This document shows positions 1 to 15,000 of a DNA stretch of 23,372 bases, in pieces. How positions within the stretch are numbered: the first letter of the stretch is position 1; each line of letters begins with the position of its first letter. Under the pieces are notes generated by a model that worked only from the letters and a program-made list of their open reading frames with translations, did not search any database and had not been told where the DNA came from. The stretch is from a bacterium (GTDB taxonomy: Bacteria > B130-G9). The translations under genes were made by a program, and so were the position numbers. Location: contig DATLAJ010000084.1 in assembly GCA_035527515.1 (NCBI GenBank), forward strand, positions 1-23,372. The letters are read 5' to 3'.

Positions 1-3000
1 GAGGTCCTCATAGCTGGCGAGTCACACGGGCTGACTCTGGATTCTGGCGACGCCGCTGACGGGAGATATACGTACACAACGACGCTTTCCGGAGGTGGGC
101 ACGATTACCACTTTGAGTGTGACGACGAAAGAGGCGCCTCGGACAGATTGCCGGTGAGCGGTGAGTATGATGGCCCGTCGGTCAGCTACGATCCGGAGCT
201 TTCGCACGGATATGTTGACCCACCGTCCGGCAACGAGGATACAGACTTCACGTATTATGTTGACTATTATGACCAGGAGAGCGAAGCGCCGGCGGTAAAG
301 TGCGTCTATATTGATGATGCGACACATGAGATGTCGCTTGCATCCGGCGAGGCGTTCGATGGCACCTACAGTTTTGAGACGAGCCTCTCAGAGGGTGCCC
401 ACACCTATTACTTCTATTTCGAGGACACAGGCGGCGGCAAATGCCGTCTTCCATCGTCAGGCTACTACTACGGGCCGTCATTTGGGATATGGCCAACCTT
501 CCAATTCGATAACCAGAGAACTGGCTGGTCCCCTTATCTTGCTCCGCTTGCACCAGAGATAAGATGGTCATTTGAGGCGCAAGGTCAGATTCGTTCCGCT
601 CCGGTCATATCTTCCGGCAATGAGGTCTGTTTTGGCGACTATGAACACAACTTGCTTTATTGTCTCGATTCGTCCGGGGCGCTTCTATGGACGTTCGAGA
701 CGAAGGGGAGGATAGACAGCCCCGCAGCACTGAACAGCGACGACGAGATCGTCTTTGGCAGCTGGGACGATAATCTCTATTGCTTGGCATCATCGGGGAC
801 GCTTCTGTGGTCGTTCGACTCGGGCGGTGACATCTCAAACAGCGGGCCTGCCACTGGACCGGAAGATGAGGTCTATTTCTGCTCTGCAACAAGTAACAAA
901 CTCTACTCGGTCGATTCTTCCGGAGGCTTCCTCTGGAGCTTTGAGGCCGATGACAAGATCGACTCCACGCCCAGCCTCACGGAGGATGGCACGGTCCTGT
1001 TCAGCAGCAGGGACCAGAAATGCTACGCGGTGTCTGCCGATGGCGATCTCGTCTGGTCGTTCGACTCCGGCGCCGCAATCAACGTCGCGCCTACGGTGCT
1101 GCAGAGTGGGAACATCGCATTCGGGAACTGGGAGGGAACGGTCTATTGCCTCGACTCTACCGGTTCGGTCGAATGGTACTATGATACGGACAGTCCGATA
1201 AAATCATCGGGAGCGGCCGATTGCAATTGCACATTCGTTGTCGGGACCGAGGAGGGTGCGTTTTACGCCATCGAGTCCGACGGGACGCTGAGGTGGACAT
1301 ACGATGTAGAAGGCAAGGCTATCTCCGCCATAATCGACCGGGACGGCGTGGCGGTTCTTGCTTGTGAGGACGGCTATCTGGCTGTGGTTGACATCAGCGA
1401 CGGTTCTGAGCGGTGGCAGATCGACCTGGGCGGCAGCATCACCTCGCCCCTGGCCCTCGACAGCGAGGGGGTTCTTCTCCTGGGCCTCGAAGACGGCAGT
1501 CTGGTTGCCGTTGGCAACTACGATTCGGGCCTTTCTGACGGCCAAGTTGCGCCAACCAGAGGGACAAGCGATACCGATTTCATTTACACGGTCAAGTACT
1601 GTAGCTACACACACTACGCCCCCGATGAGGCTCTCGTCTATATCGACGGCGAATCGCACGAGATGACGCTTGACGACGGCTTTGCATACTGCGGCGTTTA
1701 TGCGTTCACCACGAAGCTCGCCGAGGGGAGTCACCACTACTACTTCCACTTCACTGACGAGAAGGCCAACGAATACAGGCTCCCAGAGACTGGTGCGTAT
1801 GATGGCCCGGAAGTATCGGACGAAGCGGCAGGGCCATGGCCGATGTTCAAGCATGACATGCCTCATTCGTCGCTGTCTGAGTATTATGGGCCTGTAAGCT
1901 GTGAACCGGCCTGGAGTTACAGCACCGGCAGCGAGGCTATTTCATCCTCGGTCGCGATTGACGCCGATTCTTACTACTACTTTGGCTGCGAGGACGGCTA
2001 CTTTTACTGTTTGGACTCATCCGGATCACCTCAATGGAGCTATGAAACAGGCGACAGCGTAACGAGTTCCCCGGCCGTATCAGGCTACGGCAACATCTAC
2101 GTCGGTTCGGACGACGAGTACCTCTATGCCTTCTCATCAGAGGGCGACGTGCTTTGGTCATACGATGTTGAGGCCTCGGTGGGCCGTTGCTCGCCCAATA
2201 TAGACGGCAATGACGGCACAATATACATGGGGACGCTGCAAGACGCTCACCTCTGGGCAATAAATTCAGACGGCACGCTGAAGTGGAGCTTCTACACCGA
2301 ATGTGAAATAGACGGCTCTCCGGCTATCGATGAGGCTGGTAACGTCTATTTCGGGAGAGAGGATGGGTACCTCTACTGCCTCGACAGCGACGGTTCGGCC
2401 AAATGGTCATATTACTGCGGTCAGCCCGTCAGGTCTAGCCCCTCGATTGACAGCACCGGTGACATCTACTTCAGCTGCGACGATGGATACCTGTACGTGC
2501 TCGATTCGGATGGCTCACTCGACTGGAGCTTCTCCCTCGGGGGCAAGGAGACAACGCTTTACGGAAGCCCCGCCGTTGACGAGAACCTGGGCGTGGTTTA
2601 TGTCGGCTCGTCGGACGAGAAGTTCTACGCAATAAATACCGATGCGGTGCTGAACTGGACCTTCAACGGCGGAGGGCTTTGGGAGGGTTCGCCCGCGCTG
2701 GATCAGGCCGGCCGGGTCTATGCCGGCTCCCTCGACAGCAAACTCTACTGTTTCTCGCCCGGCGGTGAGATCATCTGGTCATACAACATGGGCGCCGACG
2801 TCAGCGCCTCGTGTGCGATAGGTGCCGACGGGAGCCTTCTGGTTGGGAACTCGGACGGTTTGCTCTTCAAGTTCGATAAGACCTCCGGGGGCCTTTCGGA
2901 CGGCCGCGTCACGCCGACGTCGGGTAGCACCGACACCAACTTCAAGTACCGCGTCTATTACTGCAACGACTATGGCTACGACCCGACCGTCGCAAAGGTC

Positions 3001-6000
3001 CATATCGACGATGACGCAGGGCACGAGATGACGCTTGAGTCGGGCGACCCTAACTACGGCACGTATAAGTACACGACGAAGCTTGATGAGGGTGACCACA
3101 ATTTCTACTTCTATTTCGAGGACACGTCAGGCGAGAGCTACAGGTTGCCGGAAGAGGGCACTTACGACGGTCCTTACGTGAGTGAGGGCTCACCCCACCC
3201 GTGGCCGATGTTCAGGCACGACAGGAAGCACACGAGCTGCACTGACTTTGAGGGTCCACTGACGCCGCTCATCAAGTGGACGTTCGACTACTCAGAGGTT
3301 GACCCGATCAACATGACAACCCCGACGGTTGACTACGATGGGAATATATATTTTGGCTCTCAGAACGGGGACCCGACCAAGTTCTACTCGCTCAACTCAG
3401 CTGGCGAGATTCGCTGGACGTTTGACCTTGACCCTTGCAGAATAAACGCCTCGGCAGCGCTTTCAAACGATGGTATCCTATATTTCCCCACATCCCGCTC
3501 CTATCTGTACGCGATCACGGTTGACGGCGAGGTGCAGTGGAGCTACCACATGGGGGATACGCACGAGATCTGCTCACCCGTGATAGGTGCTGACGGGAGC
3601 ATATACCTCGGCGGGGAAAGCCCATACAAGTTCTATGCGATATCGTCCGCCGGCGACCTTCTCTGGAGCTACGACGTTGGAGGGAGCATCGTCTCTTCTC
3701 CGGCGCTTGGCGAGGATGACGTGATCTGTTTCGGCTGCCACGATAACAAGCTCTATGCGTTAGAATCAGATGGTTCGTTCAAATGGAGCTATCAGACCGG
3801 CGGCCTGATCGACCCTTCGCCCTCAATAGACGATGAAGGCAATATATACTTTGGTTCAAACGACCAGAAGTTCTATGCCCTTGAGTCCGATGGGAGTTTC
3901 AAGTGGTCATATAACACCGGCTCGCCGACCTTCTCGTCTCCCGCTCTGGCGACCGACGGCACGATATACTTCGGGGTCGAGGCAGCCAAAATATTTGCCC
4001 TCAACTCGGACGGCTCGTTTAAGTGGACATATCAAACCACTAATTCCGTCCAGGGCAGCCCATTCGTGGACAAGTTCGGTGATATATACATCGGCAGCAA
4101 TAAGCCCGGCTACAGGGGTGAAATACTCGCCTTGCACCCAGACGGGTCGCTAAAGTGGTCATACGAGACTGGGGAGTGGGTGACGGGGTCCCCGTCCCAC
4201 GACTCGTACTGCAACCTTTATCTAACCAGCTGGGACGGCATCCTGCGCTGCTTCACCAACTACGATGAGGGCCTCTCCGATCCCCAGGTTCTTCCCGACT
4301 GCGGGACAACCGAGACTAAGTTCGCCTACGAAGTCAAGTATTTCAACGTCTATGGTTATGACGCGGTCGAGGCGTTGGTCTATACTAACGGCGACCCCCA
4401 CGAGATGCACATCGAGTACGGCAGCGCCCACAACGGGATATTCCGCTACCACGAGAAGCTATCTGAGGGCAGGCACGACTATTACTTCTGGTTCGAGAAT
4501 GACAATGGGGCCACCTATCGCTCACCTGAGGCCGGCACGTTCGACGGGCCCGAGGTTTCAGAAGGTAATAGAGGGCCCTGGCCCAGCTATCAGAACAGTG
4601 GGGCCAACCAGGGCAGGAGCGAGTATCGTGGCCCGGCCTCTCCGGAGTTCAAGTGGTCGTACGATGGGACGGGGGAGCTGTTGTCCTCTCCAGTTTTGGG
4701 GCTCGATGGCTCGATCTATGTCGGTAGCAACACACAGAACAAGCTCTGGGCCTTCAACAGCGACGGTTCTCTCAACTGGACGTACGATTGCTACGATGGT
4801 ATCCACGCGACCCCTGTGGTTGATAACGATGGCAACGTCTATGCCGGCTGCAATGACAACCGCCTCTATTCGTTTGACTCCAGTGGGAGCTTTCGGTGGA
4901 GCTACCAGGCGGGGGATTGGGTCCACGCCTCTCCGAAGGTCACCGATTGTGGCCGGGTCTATTTCGCCAGCTGGGACGGGAAGCTCTATGCGTTGGAGAG
5001 TGATGGGACGTTGCTTTGGACTTACGTTTATAGTGGCTTGGTCTATCAGGCGCCGGCGATTACGCACAGTGGGGGCGTTGTGATCGCGACATATGACGGC
5101 CGGGTCAACCGATTGGATAATGAAGGTAACGTCGAGTGGTCGCGCACATTCCAAGGGTCAAACTTCGAGGCAGCGCCGACGGTTTCGGATGATCAGCGTG
5201 TCTATATCGGTGAGACGGGCAGTCAAGGGCGCCTCTTTGCCATCGATTATATGGGGTATCTTATGTGGTCTTTCGAGACCGGAAGCTCCCTCGACAGATG
5301 CTCGACAGCCATTGGGGAGGACGGGACTGTTTATGTGACCAATCAAGCAGGATACTTGTTTGCCGTAGAAAGCGATGGGAATCTCCGGTGGTCATACGAC
5401 TTCGAGTACGACGGGACGGTGTGGAGCTCCCCGACCATTGACAACGACGGCGTCATATATTTCGGGGCGAGGAACCACAAGCTATTCGCCATCAATAGCA
5501 ACGGCACGTTGAAATGGAGCTACGATGCTGGCGAGAACATCGACTGCACGCCGTGCCTCACCGAGGGGGGCCAGATCATCTTTGGGACCGGGTATCTAGG
5601 CGATAAGCTCATCTGCCTCGGCAACACCGCCCCAGAACTCTCCAACGGCTCTGTCAGCCCCGAATCTGGCAGTCCGTCAACGACGTTTACTTATTCGGTC
5701 GATTATTATGATGCCGACGGCGAGGCCCCGGCCGAGAAGCTGGTCCATGTAGATGACGAACCGTTCGAGATGACGCTCGATTCTGGCGACGCCCACGACG
5801 GGACCTACGCGTATCAGACCACGCTTAATTCCGGCAGCCACGACTACTACTTCTCTTTTGAGGACGAAAGCGGCGGCTCGGACCGGTTGCCCGCCTCAGG
5901 AAGTTACGATGGCCCTGACGTCAGCTACGACCCTGAACTGTCGGACGGCGGCGTCGATCCCGACTCTGGAACAACCTCGACGCTGTTCACGTATAGCGTT

Positions 6001-9000
6001 GACTTCTTCGATGGCGATGACAACGCACCGACCTCGATACTCGTTTATATAGACGGCGAGTCGTACGGTCTCACGCTTGAGAGCGGCGATGCCTGGGATG
6101 GCGCCTACGAGTACAGCATTTATCTCTCTGAGGGGGCGCACGGCTTTTATTTCTACGCGGAGACTGCGGACGGCTCTGACAGACTCCCCGAATCGGGCAC
6201 TTACGACGGCCCCGACGTCAATTGTAACCCAGTGCTCTCGGACGGCACGGTCGATCCCGAATCAGGCACATCTGCCACGGTCTTTGAGTACTCCGTCCAT
6301 TACTACGATGCCGACCAGGATACCCCGAGTGAGAAGGTTGTTCACATAGACGGCGCTCCCAAGACGATGACGCTTGACTCCGGTAACCCCGCCGATGGCG
6401 TCTATACCTACACGACGCAGCTCAGCCAAGGGTCACACTACTACTGCTTCTACTTCGAGGATGGTAACGGCAGTAGCGATCGGCTGCCGGCTTCAGGTGA
6501 TAATGACGGGCCGGAAGTGAACTATGTCCCGACGCTCTCGGATGGGGCGGTTGACCCGACATTCGCCGGCGTCAGCACCACGTTCGCCTATAGCGTTAGG
6601 TATTACGACGCCGACGGCAACGCGCCCCCGACCGCCTCGGTCATCGTCGATGGCGCCGCGCACTCGATGGCGCTTTCAGACGGCGGTCCGGGGGACGGGT
6701 GGTATGAGTACGAGACTACGCTGTCAGAGGGCAGGCACGATTACTACTTCTTCTTCGACGATGGAGACGGGGACAGGGCCAGGCTGCCTTCCTCTGGCGA
6801 TTACGAAGGACCGAGGGTAGGCGATGACCACGAGCCGGACGACGCTTGCGCCTCAGCAGGCACGATAGCCACAACCGGGCAGGCGCAGGAGAGAACGCTC
6901 GTCCCCTCCGAGGACGAAGACTGGGTCTCCTTCGACGCGGATGCAGAGGCAAAATACACGATAGAGACAAGCAATCTGGGCGAAGATTGCGATACGGTAA
7001 TGGAGCTCTATCAGTCGGATTGCTCCTCGTTAATAGACAGCGACGATGAGAGTGGCGAGGGACACGGCTCGTTGATAGTCTTTGTCCCTGCCACGGCCGC
7101 GACGTATTATGTCCGCGTATTCCCTTACGACTCGGAGACGGGCGGCAGCTACGAGCTGAGCGTCAGGAAGAACACTAACCCGACGCTGTCGGGTGGTTCC
7201 GTCTCGCCTTCTTCAGGGGACACCGACACCGAGTTTGAATACACAGTTCATTACTACGATGCCGACGGTGACGCCCCTGCTGCCAAGAACGTCCTGATCG
7301 GCGGTGCGGTCCACGCGATGAGCCTCGATTCAGGGGACGCTTCAGACGGCGCCTATATATACACAACCACGTTATCGGGAGGGCAGCATGAATACCACTT
7401 CATCTTCTCTGACGGCGATGGTGGGAGCGACAGGCTCCCCGCAAGCGGAGAGTACGATGGTCCGGACGTCAACTTTGACCCCGAGCTAGCCAACGGCTAC
7501 GTTACGCCGGGAAATGGCGGTGGCGAGACAGAGTTCACATACAGGGTCAACTACTACGATGAGGACGGGGACGACCCGCTCTACCCATACGTCTATATCG
7601 ACGATTCGCCCCATGAGATGACGCTCGAATCGGGCAGTTCCGCGAGCGGGATTTACTCCTACGCCACCACGCTCTCGGGCGGGTCACACACCTACTACTT
7701 CGAGTTCGAGGATACACCGGGTGGCAAAGACAGGGAACCCGAATCAGGCAGCTACGATGGACCTTCAGTCAATATCGACCCGGAGCTTTCCAACGGTGAC
7801 GTTAATCCCGATCACGGCAACGGCGAGACGGAATTCGAGTTCTCAGTCCATTATTATGATGATGAAGGTGAGTCGCCAAACTCGATACAGGTTGTGATCG
7901 ATGACGCCGCGGTTGATCTTTCGTTCTCTTCGGGCGACCCTGCCGATGGGACGTACTCAACTCTGAGCACGCTTTCTTCCGGAAGCCACGAGTTCTACTT
8001 CACGACCGAGGACCCACTTGGCGGCACGGCTCGGTATCCCGAGTCGGGCGCCATTGATGGGCCAATTGTATCCTACGATCCTGTTCTCTCGGCCGGAGCC
8101 GTCTCGCCTGAATACGGTTCCGAGTCAACATTGTTCGCTTTCTCTGTGCATTATTATGACCAGGACGGCGACGAGCCTGACGAGATTCTGGCCCTGGTGG
8201 ACGAAGAGCAACACTCGATGACGCTCACAGATGGCGATGCTGCCGACGGGACTTACAAATACGAGACAGGCGGCCTATCGGAGGGGACACATGACTTCTA
8301 TTTCACCGCTGAGGATACGTGGGGCGCGGATGATCGCCACCCCGAAGAGGGCGATTTCTCCGGACCTACGGTTGACACCATGAAGCCGACCTCCGAATGC
8401 TCCTCGCCGCAATACGCGACGGGCGATATCGAGATAGCGTTCACGGCCTCTGACAACGATGGCGGCAGGGGTCTGGCCTACACCAGGCTCTGGTTCAAAT
8501 ACGAGGAGGGTGATTTCGAGTACTCCGGACTCTCCGAAGAAGGCACGGAGGGGACAATTGTCTTCACACCGGAGTCGGGCGAGGGTACCTACTACTTCTA
8601 TACCATCGCCACGGACAACGTCGGAAACTCCGAGGACGCGCCCGAAGACCCGGACGATTCCACCCTTTACGACGTCAGCAGCCCGAGCTCCTCATGCGAG
8701 GCGCCCGAAAGCCGGAGCGAATCTCCGATCGAGGTCTCCTTTACATCGTCTGATGGGGATGGCAGTGGCGTGGATAAGACGGTCCTTTGGTACGAGCTGG
8801 ACGACGGCTCATGGACCGATTCTGGGCTCGTAGAGAGCGGAGAGGCTGGTGCATTCTCGTTCGAGCCGGGCGCCGACGGCGTCTATTATTTCTATACCAT
8901 TGCCTCAGACAACGCCGGCAACGAGGAGGACCCGCCCGGGACGTTCGACGACTCGACGCTCTACGACACAGCGCCTCCCGTCTCCTCGGCGGACTGCGAG

Positions 9001-12000
9001 TCCGTTACGAACGAGGCCTCCGTAACCATCGACTTTGCCTCTAGCGATGGCGAGGGCAGCGGCGTGGCGTCCACAGCGCTGTGGTACAAGTATGAGAGTG
9101 GCTCGTGGCAGGATTCGAGTCAGTCAGAGTCGGGCGAATCGGGTTCTTTCGTCTTCAGTTTCTCTGGCGAGGGCACGTACTATTTCCATAGCATATCAAC
9201 GGACGAGCTGGGCAACGAGGAGAACCCGCCGTCCAGCGCCGATTGCCAGTGCGAATACGACATTACTGACCCCTCGTCGAGCTGCGAGACGCCCACTTAC
9301 GCCAAATCGACGCCGATGTCCGTCGATTTCAGCGCCTCGGATTCGGGAACCGGCATCCAGAAAGTTAGGCTCTGGTCCAAGTTTGAGGATGGCAGCTGGG
9401 AGGATTCGGGCAAGCAGTCCAGCAGCGCATCGGGCAGCTTCGACTTCAACCTCACCGATGAGGGCACGTACTACTTCTATACAATTGCTACGGACAACGC
9501 CAGTAACGAGGAGGCGCCGCCTTCTGGGGCCGATGATTCGACGATATACGACAAGACGAGGCCGGCGTCAGAGGTCACATCGCCCACGTATGCGTATTCT
9601 AGCCCCATAGAGGTGGACTTCACGGCAAGTGACTCAGGCGGCAGTGGCCTTCAAGAGACTGCCCTTTGGTATAAGCGTGGTTCTGCTAGTTGGACAGACT
9701 CCGGTCTTGACGAGTCCGGCGAATCGGGAACGTTTGAGTTCTCGCCGTCGGCTGACGGGACCTACTACTTCGGTTCCAGGGCGATTGATTATGCTCAGAA
9801 CCGGGAATCATTGCCCGGGACGCCTGACGACTCGACGGTTTATGACACCAAGCCGCCAACCTCAAGCTGCTCGTGCCAAGACTACACCAACGAAGCCACG
9901 ACCACTATCTCCTACGGGGCCTCGGATGCTGGCTCGGGCGTCGATACCGTTGCTCTATGGCACAAGTTTGAAAGCAGCGGCTGGACATACACAGGAGAGA
10001 CCAAATCGGGCGCGGCCGGGACCTTCAGCTACACCTGCGAGCTTGGGGAGGGGCGTTACTACTTCTACACCATCGCCACGGATAACGCCGGACGGGAGGA
10101 GTCACCGCCTTCATCGGCGGACTGCGACATTGTCTATGATACGGTCAAACCCTCATCCGAGGCGAGCTCCCCTGACATGGCTAACTCATCGCCAATTATC
10201 GTCACGTTCACGGCGTCGGACAATAGCGGCGGCTCGGGCGTCCAGAAGACCGAGCTCTGGTATGCGTTCGAGGGCGGCAGCTTCTCCTATTCCGGGCAAT
10301 ACAAGACGGGCAGCGCAGGCTCCTTCAACCTCACCGCGTCATCCGACGGCACGTACGAGTTCTACACGGTCTGTGTGGATAACGCGGAAAATCGCGAGGA
10401 AGCACCGGGCGAGGCGGACGACTCGACTCTGCTGGACACGACCGCGCCCCAATCCAGCTGTAGCGCCCCCGACTGCACCAGCGAAAGCCCGATTCCGGTG
10501 GAGTTCACTGCGTCGGACGATGGCTCCGGCGTTGCGTCAACGGCGCTTTTGTATTGCTTCGAGGGTGGCGAGTGGACTGACAGCGGCGTATCCGAGAGCG
10601 GGGATTCGGGTGTGTTGTATTTCGAGCCTGACGAGGACGGGACCTATCAGTTCTACACGTTGTCACTGGATGAGGCCGGCAATGTAGAGGACCCGCCGGA
10701 TGAGGCCGACACAACCAGCAGGTACGACACGGCTGAACCGGCGTCCGCCTGCACCGTGCCTGAGTATGTCAACTCGTCACCGATATCGGTAACATTCGAA
10801 TCGTCCGATGGCGAAGGCTGCGGCGTTGCATCAACTGTCCTTTGGTTCAGGTTCTCCGATGACGAAGGCGAGACGTGGTCTCCCGACTGGACCGATTCTG
10901 GCATCTCGGCAGAAGACGAATCGGGAACGCTTGAGTTTACGCCATCGTCCGGAAATGGTCTCTACGAGTTCTACACGATCTGTTTGGACGCTGCGGGGAA
11001 CGTCGAGGACCCGCCGGGGGAGGCGGACGACGCGACGGAATTCGATGACCGCGTTCCCATAACCACCTGCGACTGTCCCGAGTGGGCAAGCGGCGCGACG
11101 ATAAGCGTTGAGTACTTGGCGAAGCCCGGCAGCGAGGGGCTGGACGAGGTGGAGCTTTGGTTCAGGTATTGGTCGGAGGACGGGCATGAGTGGTCTCCCA
11201 ACTGGACTTTCTCCGGTGAAACAGGCGAGGAGACCGAGGGGGAGATCAGTTTTGGACCCGGCGAGGGAGAGGGCCTCTACGAGTTCTACACGATCGGCGT
11301 GAGTGAGCAGGCTTCAAGAGAGAAGGCTCCATCTGAGGCCGACTGCTCGGCCAACTATGACCCGGAAGCTCCCTCATCCTCCTGCGAGTCGGAGACAGGC
11401 TGCACCTCGGAGGATAGCGTTGAGATCACGTTCACTGCCGAGGATACGTTTGCGGGTATCGATGCGGTCTATCTATACTACAGACTGGGCGGGGAGTGGA
11501 CGGAGAGTGGCCTGTATTCTGAGGAGACCTCCGGCCACTTCGAGTTCACGTTCCCCGAAGGCAACGGCCTCTACGAGTTCTGCACGGTCGCTGAGGACAC
11601 AGTTGGAAACGTCGAAGAGTTCCCACCAGACCCGGACGCGGCAACCAGGTTCGACACCTCTGCGCCGTCATCTGAAGCAGACTCAATCTCCGTGACGAGG
11701 CAGTCCCCAATCATTGTCACGTTCACCGCCTCGGACGGTCAGGGCTGCGGGGTCCACGAGACCGCCCTGTGGTATCAGTTCGATGGTGGAGATTGGACGG
11801 ATACCAACCAGCAAAAAAGCGGCGAATCTGGCAGTTTCACGTTCTCGCCGGGCTCAGATGGCATATACGGATTCTACACTATTTGTGAAGATACGGTCTC
11901 AAATGAGGAGATGCCCCCGGCAGGCGCCGATTGCGAGACCAAATACGACACCACGGCGCCGAGCTCCTACGTTACAACACCGGGCAAGGCCAACTCATCC

Positions 12001-15000
12001 CCGATCAAGGTGAGCTTCTGGGCCAGCGATGGCACAAGCGGCGTCGCGTCAACGGACCTTTGGTTCAGATTCTCGGCAGACGACGAGACTTGGGACCCGG
12101 ACTGGACAGACTCCGGCCAATCCCAGTCGGGCACATCCGGCCACTTCTACTTTGACGCGACAACTTATGGAAACGGCTTCTACGAGTTCTACTCCATTGC
12201 AGATGACAACGCCGGAAACGTCGAGGAGCCGCCGGCCGACGCGGATTGCGCTGCGACGTTTGATGACCAGGTTCCGATATCATTAGCCTCCTCGGATGAC
12301 TATGTTAACACAGCGAGCCTGACGGTTTCCTACACGGCCAGCGGTGGCACGAGCGGCCTAGACTTTGTCGAGCTCTGGTATCGCTACTCTGACGATGAGG
12401 GCCAGAGCTACTCGCCCGACTGGACCGATACTGGGGAGCGGCGGTCCGCCACGCAAGGCTCTTTCTCATTGACGCTCACGCACGGCGAAGGGTGGTATGA
12501 GTTCTACACGATAGCGGTTGGCAACACCGGCGTTTATGAGGATGCCCCGGAGGAGGCGGACACTCGGACGACGTTCGACACGGTTCGGCCCGCGTCGGAC
12601 TGCGAGAGCGACGAATACAGCGCCACGACCTCGACCGTAGTCAGTTACTCGGCCTCGGACGACCTTTCCGGTGTCGCCTTCGTCTATCTCTATTACAGTT
12701 ACAATGGCGGGGGCTACGTGCCGTATGAAGAGCACGGGACGGAGAACTCCGGCAACATAACGTTTGTCTTTGAGGACGGCGATGGGCCTTACAGCTTCCA
12801 CACAATTGCGGAGGATAGAAGCGGCAATCTAGAGGATGCGCCATCGACCGCCGACGCGAGCATCTTCCTGGACACTGCCGTGCCCCAATCGCTCGCGAGT
12901 TGCGATGAGTACGCCAGCCAGACGACAATCGAGGTCACCTTTGCCGCATCCGACGGGGCCGGCAGCGGCGTGGACGGCGCCTGGTTATATTACAGCTTCG
13001 GCGGCTCCGACTGGGAGGCGACAGGCGATTGGCTCGCTGGTGCGTCGGGCAGCTATTCGTTTGAGGCGGAGGAGGAGGGCAGATACTCGTTCTGCACAGT
13101 CTCGCAGGATATAGCTGGGAATACGGAAGAGCTGCCTGAAGAGCCGGACTGCTCGATTCTTGTGGATACAACAGCTCCATCCTCTTACTGCACCTCGCCG
13201 GACTATGCCAGCGGCGCAACCGTTGCGGTGAACTTCACAGCTGCCGATTCCGGTTCGGGTGTTGCTCTCACGACGGTGTGGTTTAGGATGCAGGGCGGCC
13301 AATGGCTCGAGTCGGGTATCTGGGAAGAGGGCACAATCGGCACCATCGCGGTCGAGATAGCGACAGAAGGAACCGCTGAATTCTGCACAGTATGTCGCGA
13401 CATTCTGGACAACACGGAAGAGCCGCCGACACAGCCGGACGCTGAGACCGTCGTTGATAGGACGTCGCCTGTCTCGTCGTGTGAGGCGCCAGAGCAGACG
13501 GCCTCGTCCCCGATCAGTGTCTCCTTCGAGGCGCAGGATAGCCTTACCGACATCACGGACGTGCAGCTGTGGTATCAGGTCAATGGCGACTGGGAGCTTT
13601 ACGACAGCAGGCAAGACATGAGCTCTGGAACGTTCACATTTGCTCCCGAGACCGATGGTCAATTCGAGTTCTATACATTGGCAAAAGACACCGCTGGGAA
13701 CCTCGAGTCGCCTCCGACACAGGCAACCTGCGCAACGTGGTTCGACACATGCTCGCCGAGTTCGGTCGCTACCTCCCCAACCGTCACGAACGCCTCGCTG
13801 TTTGGCGTGGGCTTCATTGCTGATGATGAGGCGGGTGTGGGCCAGCTAAGTGTCAGGCTGTGGTATCGCTTGGACGAGGGTGACTGGACCGACTCGGGCC
13901 TCGATGGGGAGGGCACATCCGGCTCGATCGAGTTTGGGTCAGACTCGGAAGGCGTTTATGATTTCTACACAATCGCCTCCGATGGCGTCGGCAATGTGGA
14001 GTCGGCACCGGAATCGCCGGATAGCACGACGGTCTTCGACGTGTCCGTGCCCAGGTCCACTTGCGGGGCTTCGCAATACGCCAATTCGTTTCCCATCGTG
14101 GTCGATTTCGCGTCCAGTGATGATGGCGATGCGGGGCTTCTGGAGACTGAGCTGTGGTATAGCTTCAATGGCGGCGAATTCATCAGTGCCGCTTTGCGAG
14201 AGGAAGGCGAGGCCGGCCAATTCGATTTCACCCCCAAAGATGGCCCCGGTATCTACGATATATACACTGTAGCTACCGACAACGCCGGCAACGTCGAGTC
14301 TCCACCCGAGGGCTACGACGTAAGTGTCATCTACGACCCAATCGCAGCCCGGTCATCGTGCACTTCACCGGAGTTCTCCAAAACGACTGCGTTTGAGATT
14401 GCCTTCGAGGCCGACGACGACGGGCCGAGCGGCGTTCTTGAAACAAGGCTTTGGGTCTCGTTTAATGGCGGCTCCTGGGTGTACACTGGGCTTTCTCGGC
14501 CCGGTGAGAGCGGGGTCTTCAGTTTCGCAGCCCAGACGGGCGAGGGTAGATACGATTTCTATACGATATGCCTCGACAAGGCCGGCAACTCTGAGGAGGC
14601 ACCGAGCCAGCGCGATTGCACAACCGTGATCGACCTAACGGGTCCGGTCTCCTGCTGTTCGTGCACACCCTGGGGCAACAGCTTCCCGGCGGTCGTTGAA
14701 TTCACGGCCAGCGACACGGGTGGAAGCAACCTTCTGAGGACCGAGCTCTACTTTAGCCAGGACGGGTCGGATTTTGCCTCGACTGGCCTCTACGGCCAGG
14801 GTCAAAGTGGGGCCTTCAACTTCACAGGCACCGTTGACCAGGATGCGATCTATGCGTTTTATACCGTCGCCAGCGACGGTGCGGCTAATACCGAGGCGCC
14901 ACCCACTGACACGGACTGTGCCTTTGTCTATGACATAACAGCGCCGTCCTCATCGTGCAGCTCGCCGCCGGTAACGAATGCGGCTCCTATCCCGTTGGCC

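Noticed and set aside
4265-5083. 272-residue plus-strand frame within the giant gene, and similar long frames on both strands
   Set aside because: Arg/Thr/Ser-rich translations without domains, fully inside the repeat-coding frame; they are shadows of its codon bias.
487-5622. PQQ-dependent dehydrogenase
   Set aside because: Blades match the structural PQQ/BamB repeat, but no catalytic Asp/Cys-pair or heme motifs of quinoprotein dehydrogenases are visible and the propellers are embedded in an Ig chain.
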